A stretch of DNA of 64,000 nucleotides from an uncultured Luminiphilus sp. (lineage in GTDB: Bacteria > Pseudomonadota > Gammaproteobacteria > Pseudomonadales > Halieaceae), in assembly GCA_943787485.1 (NCBI GenBank), contig CALSMP010000004.1:248001-312000 (forward strand). Direction: 5' to 3'. The number at the start of each line of letters is the position of its first letter. The stretch's first letter is position 1. The notes under the pieces were generated by a model that did not search any database, was not told where the DNA came from, and was given only the letters and a program-made list of their open reading frames with translations. A program made the translations under genes and the position numbers. This document shows, one piece after another, positions 1-8,408 of this stretch.

Positions 1-374
1 GCCAGAATTTTTTCGTCACCGCTTAGTAGTACAGGGAAAAAACCCATATTGTTGGAGTGGTCAGAAACCACCAGCCAATCGAGAGGTCGGCTGAGGCGCG
101 CTGGTACGCCCGTAGTTGATGTCAGTTGGTAGCCCTTAGCGAAACGGTAAGCATCGTCGGGGAGTAGCCGTGCACCAAAGGTACCCGCGTCCATCGACAT
201 ACTGGTATGTAAATGGGAATCCCCCCAAAACACCTGATCGGGAAAGGTCCGGTTTGCATAGCTTGAGTACGCTGCGCTCGGCTCTGCCATAGTCCGCACC
301 GACAAGCAGCTGATGAGAGCGGCGAGGAATGCAACGCAACCTACTTTCGGGTTACTCATTTTTTTTAAAGACAT
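1..374 (-). CDS. DUF3604 family exported protein (N-terminus, cut by window edge)
   Basis: The minus strand from ATG at 374 is open to the window edge (124 codons seen). GGAGGT lies four bases before the ATG. The N-terminus has lysines followed by a hydrophobic stretch, suggesting a signal peptide that ends near a TMAEPSA segment. The mature part holds FWGDSHLHTSMSMDAGTFG and later DWLVVSDHSNNMG, the PHP-like metal-binding beginning of DUF3604 proteins, whose substrates are unknown. Function cannot be taken further from the fragment. Confidence 0.8.
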   Translation of the reverse strand, partial: MSLKKMSNPKVGCVAFLAALISCLSVRTMAEPSAAYSSYANRTFPDQVFWGDSHLHTSMSMDAGTFGARLLPDDAYRFAKGYQLTSTTGVPARLSRPLDWLVVSDHSNNMGFFPVLLSGDEKIL

Positions 375-451
375 GGTGACCTCCACTACCGGAGAGTGAC
401 TCGAGTAGGATCAGTCAGAATGCCCCTGGTCACTCCTCAGACCGACATCGA

Positions 452-979
452 TTACTGACAATCCCCGTCCGGACATTCTTTTGCAAGTACCGTCACGGGC
501 TCTCCGGCGATGCCGGCATACACCACTAAGATGACCGCTGGCTCATCGCCTGGATTGGCACCGGCATGCTCCTGATTCACCAGCTCTATAAGGCCATCAC
601 CCGCCGACAAAGTCCTAGATTCCCCCGTCACAGAGTGAACGACCAGCTGACCAGACAGCAGGACGCCTGCGGTCGCATGAGGGTGATAATGCATGGGAAG
701 TGCTTGCCTCGGGGGAATGGTAACCCGAACAATCGAGATCTCAGGTTGACCGGTGCTGTAGGCAGGCAACAGCGTGCCGTTCCACATGGTCGTGGATTTC
801 ACCAATACCTCTGCCCGAATCTCCTCCATAGCTGCCATGGCACTGTCGCCTTTCGCTGGTATCGCGAGCGACATAAAAAGTGGCAAGGCAACGAAGCAAG
901 CGGCAACAGCGCCGGTTGAGCCCCTGCTCCTGACACAAGTACCGTACAGGTTTTTCGAGACGTAGCGAGACCTAATCAT
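452..979 (-). CDS. Exported cupin-domain protein
   Basis: This 175-residue protein has a probable N-terminal membrane or signal segment (ACFVALPLFMSLAIPA) followed by a single cupin barrel. The first cupin motif reads PMHYHPHATAGVLLSGQL, with three histidines available for metal, but Thr stands where the usual Glu ligand is. The second motif, around NQEHAGANPGDEPA, keeps one His. The reading frame is open further upstream, but that part is an out-of-frame read of the CPXCG gene. ATG at 979 is preferred because it overlaps the stop of that gene (ATGATTAG), implying translational coupling. Substrate unknown. Confidence 0.7.
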   Translation of the reverse strand: MIRSRYVSKNLYGTCVRSRGSTGAVAACFVALPLFMSLAIPAKGDSAMAAMEEIRAEVLVKSTTMWNGTLLPAYSTGQPEISIVRVTIPPRQALPMHYHPHATAGVLLSGQLVVHSVTGESRTLSAGDGLIELVNQEHAGANPGDEPAVILVVYAGIAGEPVTVLAKECPDGDCQ

Positions 980-1171
980 TTTCAGAACGAACAGCAGCCT
1001 CAATACCACCCGTACCGTCATCCAGCAGGTGAAATTCAATCGGCCGACAGCAAACTTCACAGTCCTCGATGTAGGTCACTGCCCACCTCCTCAGGATTCA
1101 ATAATGCAGTAATTTCTTCTCCACAGTAGGGACAGTAAATATCCACCTCCCTGCAGGGTATAGCCAGTCAT
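972..1171 (-). CDS. CPXCG-motif cysteine-rich zinc-ribbon protein (frameshifted)
   Basis: Hidden by frameshifts, this short gene reads VDIYCPYCGEEITALLNPEE in one frame and YIEDCEVCCRPIEFHLLDD up to the TAG at 972-974 in the next, the two halves of the CPXCG family (about 60-65 residues, CPYCG and CxxC cysteine pairs, presumed zinc binding). The frame changes near 1080. The start is unclear: ATG at 1171 lies two bases after the monooxygenase stop but is out of frame with the CPYCG part, so a second indel probably exists near 1150. The span of 200 bases is not a multiple of three. Family function is unknown. It sits between the monooxygenase and the cupin gene. Confidence 0.65.
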
Positions 1172-1173
1172 CG

Positions 1174-2711
1174 TTAGCTTGCCTGCTGTAGCGGGGCCTG
1201 CGCTTCAGCGGTCGCTTGAGCTTCAAAGACGAGGGCTCCATCTTCGAGACCTTCATCCCTGAACATTTTTCTGTCTTTCCGATAATTTTGCGGGTTTACC
1301 CAGGGATGACGATCCCCTTGCTTCGGAAATTTTGGCAACACGCGCTGCATATACCCCGCCGAAAAGTCATCGATCCAAAGACGCCTTGGCATCGCCTCAG
1401 CCAGCTCCGCCGGAAGACGCGGCGTCACCTTGTTATAGCCTTTCGCCTTCATATGGTTCAGTACGCGGCAGACCCAGTGTGCGATGAGGTCTGCACGCAG
1501 GGTCCAGGAAGCGTTGATATAGCCAAACGTCTGCACCATATTGGGGATGTTGGTACACATCATGCCCTTGTAGGTCCACTCATTGGCAAAATCCACAGAC
1601 GCTCCATCCACCGTGAATTCAGCGCCCCCCAGAATGAGAAGTTCGATGCCCGTCGCCGACACGATGATATCTGCACTCTATATGCTCTCCCGTCTTGAGC
1701 GCAATACCGGTCTCGGTAACACGTTCGATATGCTCAGTGACAATCTCGGCTTTGCAGACTTGATCACCTCGAATAAGTCATCGTCCGGCACCAAACATAG
1801 ACGCTGGTCCCAGGGGTTATAGCGAGGGGTGAAGTGTTTCTCAACGTCTACAATATCGCCAATCTCTTGATAGACTTTTTTCAGTAACCCCCGCTTTATG
1901 ACCTTGGGCATGATCCGCGTCAGGTTGTACATGGTTTGCTGCCACATACGTGTTATGCCAGCGTATAAGCTTATAAGCCACCTGATGAGGCAGGTGTTGC
2001 ATGAGCCAATTGGCGCGAGCATCGACCGAAGGCCGCGAGATAACGTAGGTAGGCGAGCGCTGCAACATGGTTACCCTTGGCAGCGCTAGATGCCAAGTTT
2101 GGCACCAGTGTCATAGCGGTCGCGCCCGATCCAATTACCACCACTTTTTTTCCCACATAATCAAGATCATCAGGCCAAAACTGGGGGTGCACCCAGGTTC
2201 CTTTGAAATCTTCGCGACCCGAAAATTCTGGCTGATGTCCTTGGTCGTAGCTGTAGTATCCCGAACACATGAATAAGAAGCGGGTATAGTAAGTCTTCAC
2301 GCCAACTGGCGTCTCTAGGGTGAGAACCCACAGGCTTGTCTCGCTTTGCCAATTCGCGGCTATCAGCTTGTGACCAAATCGAATATGCGGCCGCACGTCA
2401 TATTCATCGGCGGTTTCGTTGACGTACTCGCGGATTGAGGGTCCATCGGCAATGGCTTTTTCCGAGGACCAGGGTTTAAAGTCATAACCCAAGGTGTACA
2501 TATCACTATCAGACCGAATGCCGGGATAACGAAAAAGATCCCAAGTACCGCCAATGGCATCTCGGCGCTCAATAATGGCGAAGTTTGTCCCGGGACAGTC
2601 TCGCTGCAAGCGAACCGCTGCACCGATCCCAGACAAGCCAGCTCCGATAATGATGACGTCAAAGGCGTCACTCCGATCGGCTTGGATCGTTGCTTTTTCA
2701 GCTATACCCAT
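1174..2711 (-). CDS. FAD-dependent Baeyer-Villiger-type monooxygenase (four frameshifts)
   Basis: The protein would use FAD and NADPH to insert oxygen into ketones or oxidise related substrates. The N-terminal Rossmann motif is IIGAGLSGIGAAVRL, the family fingerprint FxGxxxHxxxWP is exact in FKGTWVHPQFWP, and the second dinucleotide site is VVIGSGATAM. The frame then breaks near 2075 (an extra base in a C run restores KVTMLQRSPTYV), about 1955, 1753 (one base missing) and 1674 (two missing). The pieces together give about 512 residues, normal for the family, ending PLQQAS. Decay cannot be excluded, but neighbouring argG and other essential genes show the same kind of indel, so sequence error is the better reading. 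Substrate not predictable. Confidence 0.8.
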
Positions 2712-2746
2712 TGCACTTTCTCCCTAACCTGGGGGAATCAAGAGCC

Positions 2747-3966
2747 CTAGCCCTGATGTCGTCCCTTGCCTGCCGCAATTCGCATCCGCAATGCATTCAG
2801 CTTAATAAAGCCTGCGGCATCTTTTTGGTCATAAGCACCCTGATCTTCCTCAAAGGTCGCGACCGATGCGTCAAACAGCGAGTCCTCAGAGCGTCGCCGG
2901 TCACAATAACATTACCCTTATAAAGTTTCAGTCGAACATCCCCGTTGACCCAAGCCTGAGTCTCGTCGATTGCCGCCTGCATCATTCTGCGTTCTGGAGA
3001 CCACCAGTAGCCGTTGTAAATCAACTTTGCATATCGCGGCATCAGCTCATCCTTGAGATGCGCTGCCTCTCTATCGAGGGTAAGCGATTCAATCGCTCGG
3101 TGAGCACGCAACAGAATCGTGCCCCCCGGCGTTTCGTAGCAGCCGCGGGATTTCATACCGACGTAGCGGTTCTCGACAATGTCGGCCCGACCAATGCCGT
3201 GAGCGCCGCCTCGACGATTGAGCGTTTCGAGTACTTGTGCAGGAGACATGTGTTTGCCATCTACCGCGACCACGTCACCCGCGCGGAAAGTGAGCTCCAC
3301 CTCCTCGGCTTGATCCGGTGCTGCCTCAGGGCTCACCGTCCAACGCCACATGTCCTCCTCCGCTTCAATCCAGGGGTCTTCCAGAATGTCGCCCTCATAG
3401 GAAATGTGTAGCAAATTAGCATCCATCGAATACGGCGACTTCTTTTTCGCATTGGAGAAGTCCACCGGGATCTGGTGTTCTGCGCAGTAGGCCATCAGCG
3501 ACTCTCTAGACCCCAGATGCCACTCCCGCCACGGCGCGATCACCTGAATCCCGGGCTTTAACGCATAGGCACCCAGCTCGAACCGAATTTGGTCGTTACC
3601 CTTGCCGGTAGCGCCATGGGAAATTGCATCAGCGCCTGTCTCGTTAGCAATTTCAACCAGCCGCTTGGCGATAAGTGGACGCGCTATCGAGGTCCCCAAC
3701 AAATATTCGCCTTCATAGACGGTATTAGCCCGAAACATCGGAAAGACGAAGTCTCGAACAAACTCCTCCCGCAAATCCTCTATGTATATTTCCTTGATGC
3801 CCAGCGCTTCGGCCTTGGCACGCGCAGGAGCGACCTCTTCTCCCTGGCCAATATCAGCCGTAAAAGTAACCACCTCACACTGATAGGTTTCCTGCAACCA
3901 TCGCGCGATCACAGAGGTATCTAGGCCACCAGAATAGGCCAGCACTACTTTGTTTACAGAGGACAT
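2747..3966 (-). CDS. argG: Argininosuccinate synthase (one frameshift near the C-terminus)
   Basis: ArgG condenses citrulline and aspartate with ATP to argininosuccinate in cytoplasmic arginine synthesis. The ATP-loop motif [10 protein letters not shown] follows the start at 3966, and the product matches the family through [11 protein letters not shown]. There the frame is lost at about 2896-2900. Restoring one base gives [20 protein letters not shown] and the usual end [11 protein letters not shown], with TAG at 2747-2749 and a full length of 406 residues. The uncorrected frame would end at 2797 with an unrelated tail. The reading frame is also open upstream of 3966, but the family start is here. 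Single-indel sequence error is likely. Confidence 0.93.
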
Positions 3967-4077
3967 AACGAATTCCGAAAAACAGGTGAAAAGGCAAACA
4001 GCCAGTATTTTACGCCGCCAAAGGAAGATTGCCCAGTTAACCCTGCTAGAATAGTGCGCCTGAGCCTTGGATCCGCT

Positions 4078-5115
4078 ATGAAAACCCTGACAATTCTTAA
4101 GCCCGATGACTGGCACATCCATTTGCGCGACGGCAAGGCGCTTCCCAAAACCGTTAATGATGTGGCCGCATGGGCGCAGCGGGCCATCGTGATGCCAAAC
4201 CTTGTGCCACCCATCCTCGACACCAAGGCCGCTTCAGCCTACCGCCAGCGCATTCTCGCGGCACGGCTACCCCAGCATGAGGGTTTTGATCCACTCATGA
4301 CGTTGTATCTGTCAGACAAAACGACCGTTGATCAAATAATCGAGGCCGCCGAGTGCCCCTTTATTCACGGCGTCAAGCTGTATCCTGCCGGGGCTACCAC
4401 CAACTCGGAGGTCGGCGTTCGTGACCTAGCACACCTCTATCCTGTCTTTGAGGCAATGGAAAAGGTCGATCTGCCTCTTTTGATCCACGGCGAGGTCACA
4501 GACAGCGATATCGACATTTTCGATCGAGAAAAAATTTTCATTGATCGCTATTTAAGCCAGATCGTAGAGGACTTCCCGGGGCTACGCGTTGTTTTCGAAC
4601 ACATCACCACCGCCGACGCCGTCAGTTTTGTGGTCGGCGCAAGGGATGGAGTTGCGGCAACCGTGACGGCCCATCATCTGCTTTACAACCGCAATGACCT
4701 GTTAGTGGGCGGGGTGAGACCTCACTACTTCTGCCTGCCTATTCTCAAGCGCAACACCCACCAAGAAGCCCTGCGCACAGCCGTTACGTCAGGCAACTCT
4801 CGATTCTTTCTCGGCACTGATTCAGCACCCCACACCAGAGCCGCCAAAGAGAGCGCCTGTGGTTGTGCGGGCTGCTACACAGCGCATGCGGCAATCGAGC
4901 TTTATGCTGAGGTCTTTGAATCGGAAGGTGCACTGCCCTTGCTAGAGGGCTTTGCCAGTCATTTCGGTCCGGACTTTTACCGACTGCCAAGAAATAGTCA
5001 AACTGTTACGCTCACCCAACAATCTCACACAGTCCCTGAAACCTTCACCATGGGGGATGATACTTTAATCCCCCTAAGAGCCGGCGAGCAGCTGCATTGG
5101 CGATTAAGCCCGTGA
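4078..5115 (+). CDS. pyrC: Dihydroorotase
   Basis: PyrC cyclises carbamoyl-aspartate to dihydroorotate in pyrimidine synthesis. The protein has 345 residues, the size of the E. coli-type (class II) enzyme. Metal-binding DWHIHLRDG lies at residues 11-19, the lysine that is carboxylated in the family is in [11 protein letters not shown], and the catalytic Asp is in [13 protein letters not shown] at 4078 gives the usual N-terminus ([13 protein letters not shown]). The stop overlaps the GTG of the next gene, so pyrC and rnt are probably coupled. It diverges from argG with about 110 bases between the starts. Confidence 0.96.
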   Translation: MKTLTILKPDDWHIHLRDGKALPKTVNDVAAWAQRAIVMPNLVPPILDTKAASAYRQRILAARLPQHEGFDPLMTLYLSDKTTVDQIIEAAECPFIHGVKLYPAGATTNSEVGVRDLAHLYPVFEAMEKVDLPLLIHGEVTDSDIDIFDREKIFIDRYLSQIVEDFPGLRVVFEHITTADAVSFVVGARDGVAATVTAHHLLYNRNDLLVGGVRPHYFCLPILKRNTHQEALRTAVTSGNSRFFLGTDSAPHTRAAKESACGCAGCYTAHAAIELYAEVFESEGALPLLEGFASHFGPDFYRLPRNSQTVTLTQQSHTVPETFTMGDDTLIPLRAGEQLHWRLSP

Positions 5116-5762
5116 GTGAAAACATGCCTCGACAGATCAAAGATCGATTCCGAGGCTTTCTTCCAGTGGTTGTAGACATTGAAACCGGCGGCTTTCAAGC
5201 CGCGACCGATGCGCTGCTCGAAATTGCCGCCACCTTCGTCACCGTTGACGCACAAGGGTTATTGGCGCCCGGCGAAACGATTACCTTTAACGTCGAGCCA
5301 TTTGAGGGTGCAAATCTGGAGCCTTCGGCTCTCGAATTTACGGGGATAGATCCAGAAAGCCCGCTTCGCGGGGCTGTGCCCGAGGAAATTGCTCTTGGTG
5401 AGTTGTATGGCCAGGTGCGCAAAGCGGTAAAAGCAACCGGCTGCAATCGCGCCATTCTAGTGGGTCATAACGCCCATTTTGATGCTGGCTTCCTTAACGC
5501 GGCAAATGAACGCTGTGATATCAAGCGAAATCCTTTTCATCCCTTCTCTCATTTCGATACCGCGACGCTTGCCGGCTTTGCCTTCGGACACACGGTGCTC
5601 GCCCAGGCATGCAAAAGGGCCAGACTGGACTTCAGCAGCAGTGAAGCCCACTCGGCAGCCTACGATGCAGCAAAGACCGCTGAACTTTTCTGTCTGATCG
5701 TCAATCGCTGGCAACAGCTCGGGGGCTGGCAGTGGCCGGAGGGGCCTGAGGACCCCGAATAA
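5112..5762 (+). CDS. rnt: Ribonuclease T
   Basis: RNase T is a DEDD 3'-5' exoribonuclease that trims tRNA ends and other stable RNAs. The three exonuclease motifs are visible: [22 protein letters not shown] and [14 protein letters not shown], the last with the catalytic His and Asp. Length is about 216 residues, as expected. GTG at 5112 overlaps the pyrC stop and is the preferred start. TTG 5097 and ATG 5124 are in the same frame. The 3' end overlaps the convergent amidohydrolase gene by 62 bases. Confidence 0.93.
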   Translation: MSENMPRQIKDRFRGFLPVVVDIETGGFQAATDALLEIAATFVTVDAQGLLAPGETITFNVEPFEGANLEPSALEFTGIDPESPLRGAVPEEIALGELYGQVRKAVKATGCNRAILVGHNAHFDAGFLNAANERCDIKRNPFHPFSHFDTATLAGFAFGHTVLAQACKRARLDFSSSEAHSAAYDAAKTAELFCLIVNRWQQLGGWQWPEGPEDPE

Positions 5763-7455
5763 GGCCTCCAGGAGTGGCGCCCTGGAAACACCCATTTTTA
5801 AACGTGACCTCGCCCGATTTAATGGTAAGTCGGTATCCAGTAGCGTCTTGTAGCAACCGCTTTCCTCCAGCCGGTAAATCATGAGCCACCCACGGGGAGT
5901 TTAGTGATAAGGACGTCATATCGATCACGTTTATGTCTGCGAGGTACCCAACTTCAATAACGCCTCGGTCATTCAAGCCGTACATGACTGCGGTGTCTGC
6001 ACACTGGCGTTTGATTGCGTTCCCGAGGGTGATGCGATGACCCTCTCTATCCCGCACCCAATGCTGCAACAAAAAGGTTGGCGCCGCCGCATCGCATATC
6101 GTGCCACAGTGGGCTCCTCCATCTGAAAGCGAGTTGATACAGTCATCAGACTCCAGGATGGATTCTAGAAAATTTAAGTTTCCGTCCGCATAGTTCAATA
6201 GAGGGAAATAAATAAATCCCTCTCCCTCATTGGACATCAAACTGTCGTAGGCAAAAGCAGCGGGGTCCTGGCCCGCTGCTGCCGCTCTTGCTGCAATCGT
6301 ATCTTCAGCAGTTGGCTCATAATTAAAGCCTTCCACCATGGGATATTGCATTTGCCAAGCAACCGTCATGAGCTCACCCAACAAACGGAGATCTGTGTCG
6401 GGAAGCTTGCTTGGCTCAGCCAGTAACCGCGCCTTGAACGCTGGATCTCGCAGCCGCTCAAGCTGTTCTTTCCATGGTAGATCGGCGATAGCCAGCCAGC
6501 TTGGTTTAAAAGAGAAGGGATGAAAAGTTGCTCGCCAACCGAGCACCAGCCCGGTGCCGCGCAGTGAAACTTGGGCTTTAATGTTGGCACCGGCCGCGTT
6601 TTCTTTACGCATGGTTGCAATTTGATCCTCGAAGGAAAGTGCCTTCAAAGGCGACTGCAAGGCGGTGAAGCTAACCGGCAAGCCGGTTTCACGGCTCAAC
6701 TTACCCATCCAGTCAAACTCATTCCACTCGGGCAATAGGTCGCTCGCCAACTCAAAAACCCCATGGCCAGCCCTCCCCATGGCGCGACCAATACCGATGA
6801 GCTCCTCTTCGGTAGCCGTAGTACCCGGCACCAACTCGCCATCGATCGACTTGTGAAGCACGGTGCGTGATGTTGAAAAACCTAGCGCACCCGCCTTCAA
6901 GCCCTCTTCCACAATAGCGGACATGCGGGCGATATCTGTCTCGGTAGGCGCCTCATTTGCTGCACCGCGATCTCCCATAACGTAGGCCCTGACAGCGCCA
7001 TGGGGCACATGAGTCGCCACGTCGACGGAGCGGGGAAGCTCTTCCAGTGCGTCTAGGTAGTCGGGAAAGGTCTCCCAGTTCCAGGGCATACCCTCAGAAA
7101 GTGCCGACCCCGGAATATCCTCAACGCCTTCCATCAAACCAATAAGCCAGTCGTGACGCTCTGGCGCGGCGGGGGCAAATCCAACGCCACAGTTTCCCAT
7201 CACCACCGTCGTGACTCCGTGCCAAGAGGAAGGCGCCATCTCCTGGTCCCATGTGGCTTGGCCATCGTAATGGGTGTGGATATCGACAAACCCTGGCGTC
7301 ACGTGACAACCCGTTGCATCAACTGTCTCTTGCGCTTCTCCAAGGTCATGACCGATCGCAGCTATCTTGTTACCCACAATTGCCACGTCAGCCGCAAACG
7401 GGTCGCCACCTCGGCCATCAACAACCGCGCCCCCTTTTATGAGTATGTCGTACAT
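5701..7455 (-). CDS. D-aminoacylase-like amidohydrolase (amidohydrolase 3 family)
   Basis: This 584-residue cytoplasmic protein belongs to the N-acyl-D-amino-acid deacylase group of zinc amidohydrolases. It begins [17 protein letters not shown], has the metal site [12 protein letters not shown] near residue 60, and a late catalytic Asp region [10 protein letters not shown]. The beta-sandwich closes with [12 protein letters not shown]. Members hydrolyse N-acylated D-amino acids or related amides, and the exact substrate is not predictable. It is the last gene of a minus-strand run behind the LON-domain gene (78-base gap). Its last 20 codons are antisense to the end of rnt. Confidence 0.85.
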   Translation of the reverse strand: MYDILIKGGAVVDGRGGDPFAADVAIVGNKIAAIGHDLGEAQETVDATGCHVTPGFVDIHTHYDGQATWDQEMAPSSWHGVTTVVMGNCGVGFAPAAPERHDWLIGLMEGVEDIPGSALSEGMPWNWETFPDYLDALEELPRSVDVATHVPHGAVRAYVMGDRGAANEAPTETDIARMSAIVEEGLKAGALGFSTSRTVLHKSIDGELVPGTTATEEELIGIGRAMGRAGHGVFELASDLLPEWNEFDWMGKLSRETGLPVSFTALQSPLKALSFEDQIATMRKENAAGANIKAQVSLRGTGLVLGWRATFHPFSFKPSWLAIADLPWKEQLERLRDPAFKARLLAEPSKLPDTDLRLLGELMTVAWQMQYPMVEGFNYEPTAEDTIAARAAAAGQDPAAFAYDSLMSNEGEGFIYFPLLNYADGNLNFLESILESDDCINSLSDGGAHCGTICDAAAPTFLLQHWVRDREGHRITLGNAIKRQCADTAVMYGLNDRGVIEVGYLADINVIDMTSLSLNSPWVAHDLPAGGKRLLQDATGYRLTIKSGEVTFKNGCFQGATPGGLIRGPQAPPATASPRAVASD

Positions 7456-7533
7456 AACCCTGCCCTCTTGTTTCCTTTTCGTTTCAGGCTCTTGACCCGC
7501 ACTGTGTCACCGTAGAGTGATCCCACACTCAAA

Positions 7534-8130
7534 TCAATGTTCACCCGAGATTTGGTTCAGCAACACATCGAGCTCGGTGACAAGAGAATCGATATCCTCA
7601 ACGCCCAGCAGCTCGTACTTAATTGATTCCTCAAATGGCAAAAGTTGAACCAAGTGATACGCGACCTCCCAGGCGTTATCGTAATCAACAGCAAGGTTCA
7701 TGCGTTGCACATGAGGGTGATTCTCAAGGCCACGCAGGACGATTTCCAACGATCGCCATTCCTCTCGCATGGCTTGCTGAACAAGCGGCGGTGCCATTTC
7801 GACATTTGCTTTCACCAGCCCCGACGGCTCTCGCCATACCTCAATGACGTCAAAACGTTCGCCGCCGGCGATAGTAATACCTAACAATCCATTGGGTAGC
7901 TGATCGAAATCGACGATGCGGGCGTAGGTGCCGTAGTCACCAAAATCGGGGGTCGCGACACTCCCACCACTGACCTCTGACCCCTGGCGCAACCACACCA
8001 CACCAAAACCCGTACCGTTCCGCATGCACTGCGCAACCAGATCGAGGTAACGCTGCTCGAAAATTTGTAACGGCATAAAGCCATGCGGCAAGAGAGTGGA
8101 AGACAAGGGGAAAAGGGGAATTTCGGTCAT
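7534..8130 (-). CDS. LON peptidase substrate-binding domain protein
   Basis: At 198 residues this is only the N-terminal (LAN/PUA-like) domain of Lon, without the AAA+ or protease parts. The typical opening IPLFPLSSTLLPHGFMPLQI and LQIFEQRYLDL are present. Family members are cytoplasmic and of undefined role. It lies 8 bases after the YkgJ-type gene in the same run, so the two are probably cotranscribed. Confidence 0.88.
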   Translation of the reverse strand: MTEIPLFPLSSTLLPHGFMPLQIFEQRYLDLVAQCMRNGTGFGVVWLRQGSEVSGGSVATPDFGDYGTYARIVDFDQLPNGLLGITIAGGERFDVIEVWREPSGLVKANVEMAPPLVQQAMREEWRSLEIVLRGLENHPHVQRMNLAVDYDNAWEVAYHLVQLLPFEESIKYELLGVEDIDSLVTELDVLLNQISGEH

Positions 8131-8138
8131 ACTGTGGC

Positions 8139-8408
8139 TTACCTCGCCAATGGAAGGCTTGCTATCTCAAGCCATGTGAGTCGCTCTAGCGCGTCCGCCC
8201 GATTGCTGCCACAGACTGCCTCCTCCGCCTGAAACGAACTGCAAACCTCAGGTCGCCGGGGATCTCCGAACAAGACACACTGGAAGTGCTCGTTTAGGTG
8301 TAAACAAGGTTCACCCGCTGCTTTGCCCGCCGGCATGCCATAAAAAGGGGTATTGATCCCGGGCGCAATGCAACACGCCCCGCAGCCTTGACGACACGCC
8401 GTCGTCAC
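8139..8408 (-). CDS. YkgJ-family cysteine-cluster protein
   Basis: This 89-residue protein has an N-terminal CRQGCGACC motif followed by a CLHL cysteine, CVLFGDPRRPEVC and a late VCG, the CxxxCxxCC layout of the YkgJ/UPF0153 zinc or iron-sulfur cluster proteins. Function is unknown. Its start overlaps the stop of the RND gene by four bases, so it is translationally coupled to that transporter. Confidence 0.88.
   Translation of the reverse strand: MTTACRQGCGACCIAPGINTPFYGMPAGKAAGEPCLHLNEHFQCVLFGDPRRPEVCSSFQAEEAVCGSNRADALERLTWLEIASLPLAR

Noticed and set aside
1174-2711. Monooxygenase as a genuine decayed pseudogene
   Set aside because: The indels are repairable by one- or two-base changes, all motifs are intact, there are no in-frame stops outside the shifts, and adjacent argG has the same defect. 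Sequence error is simpler.
3966-4122. N-terminal extension of argG to 4122
   Set aside because: The extra 52 residues are not argG-like and overlap the pyrC upstream region and first codons. The conserved start is at 3966.
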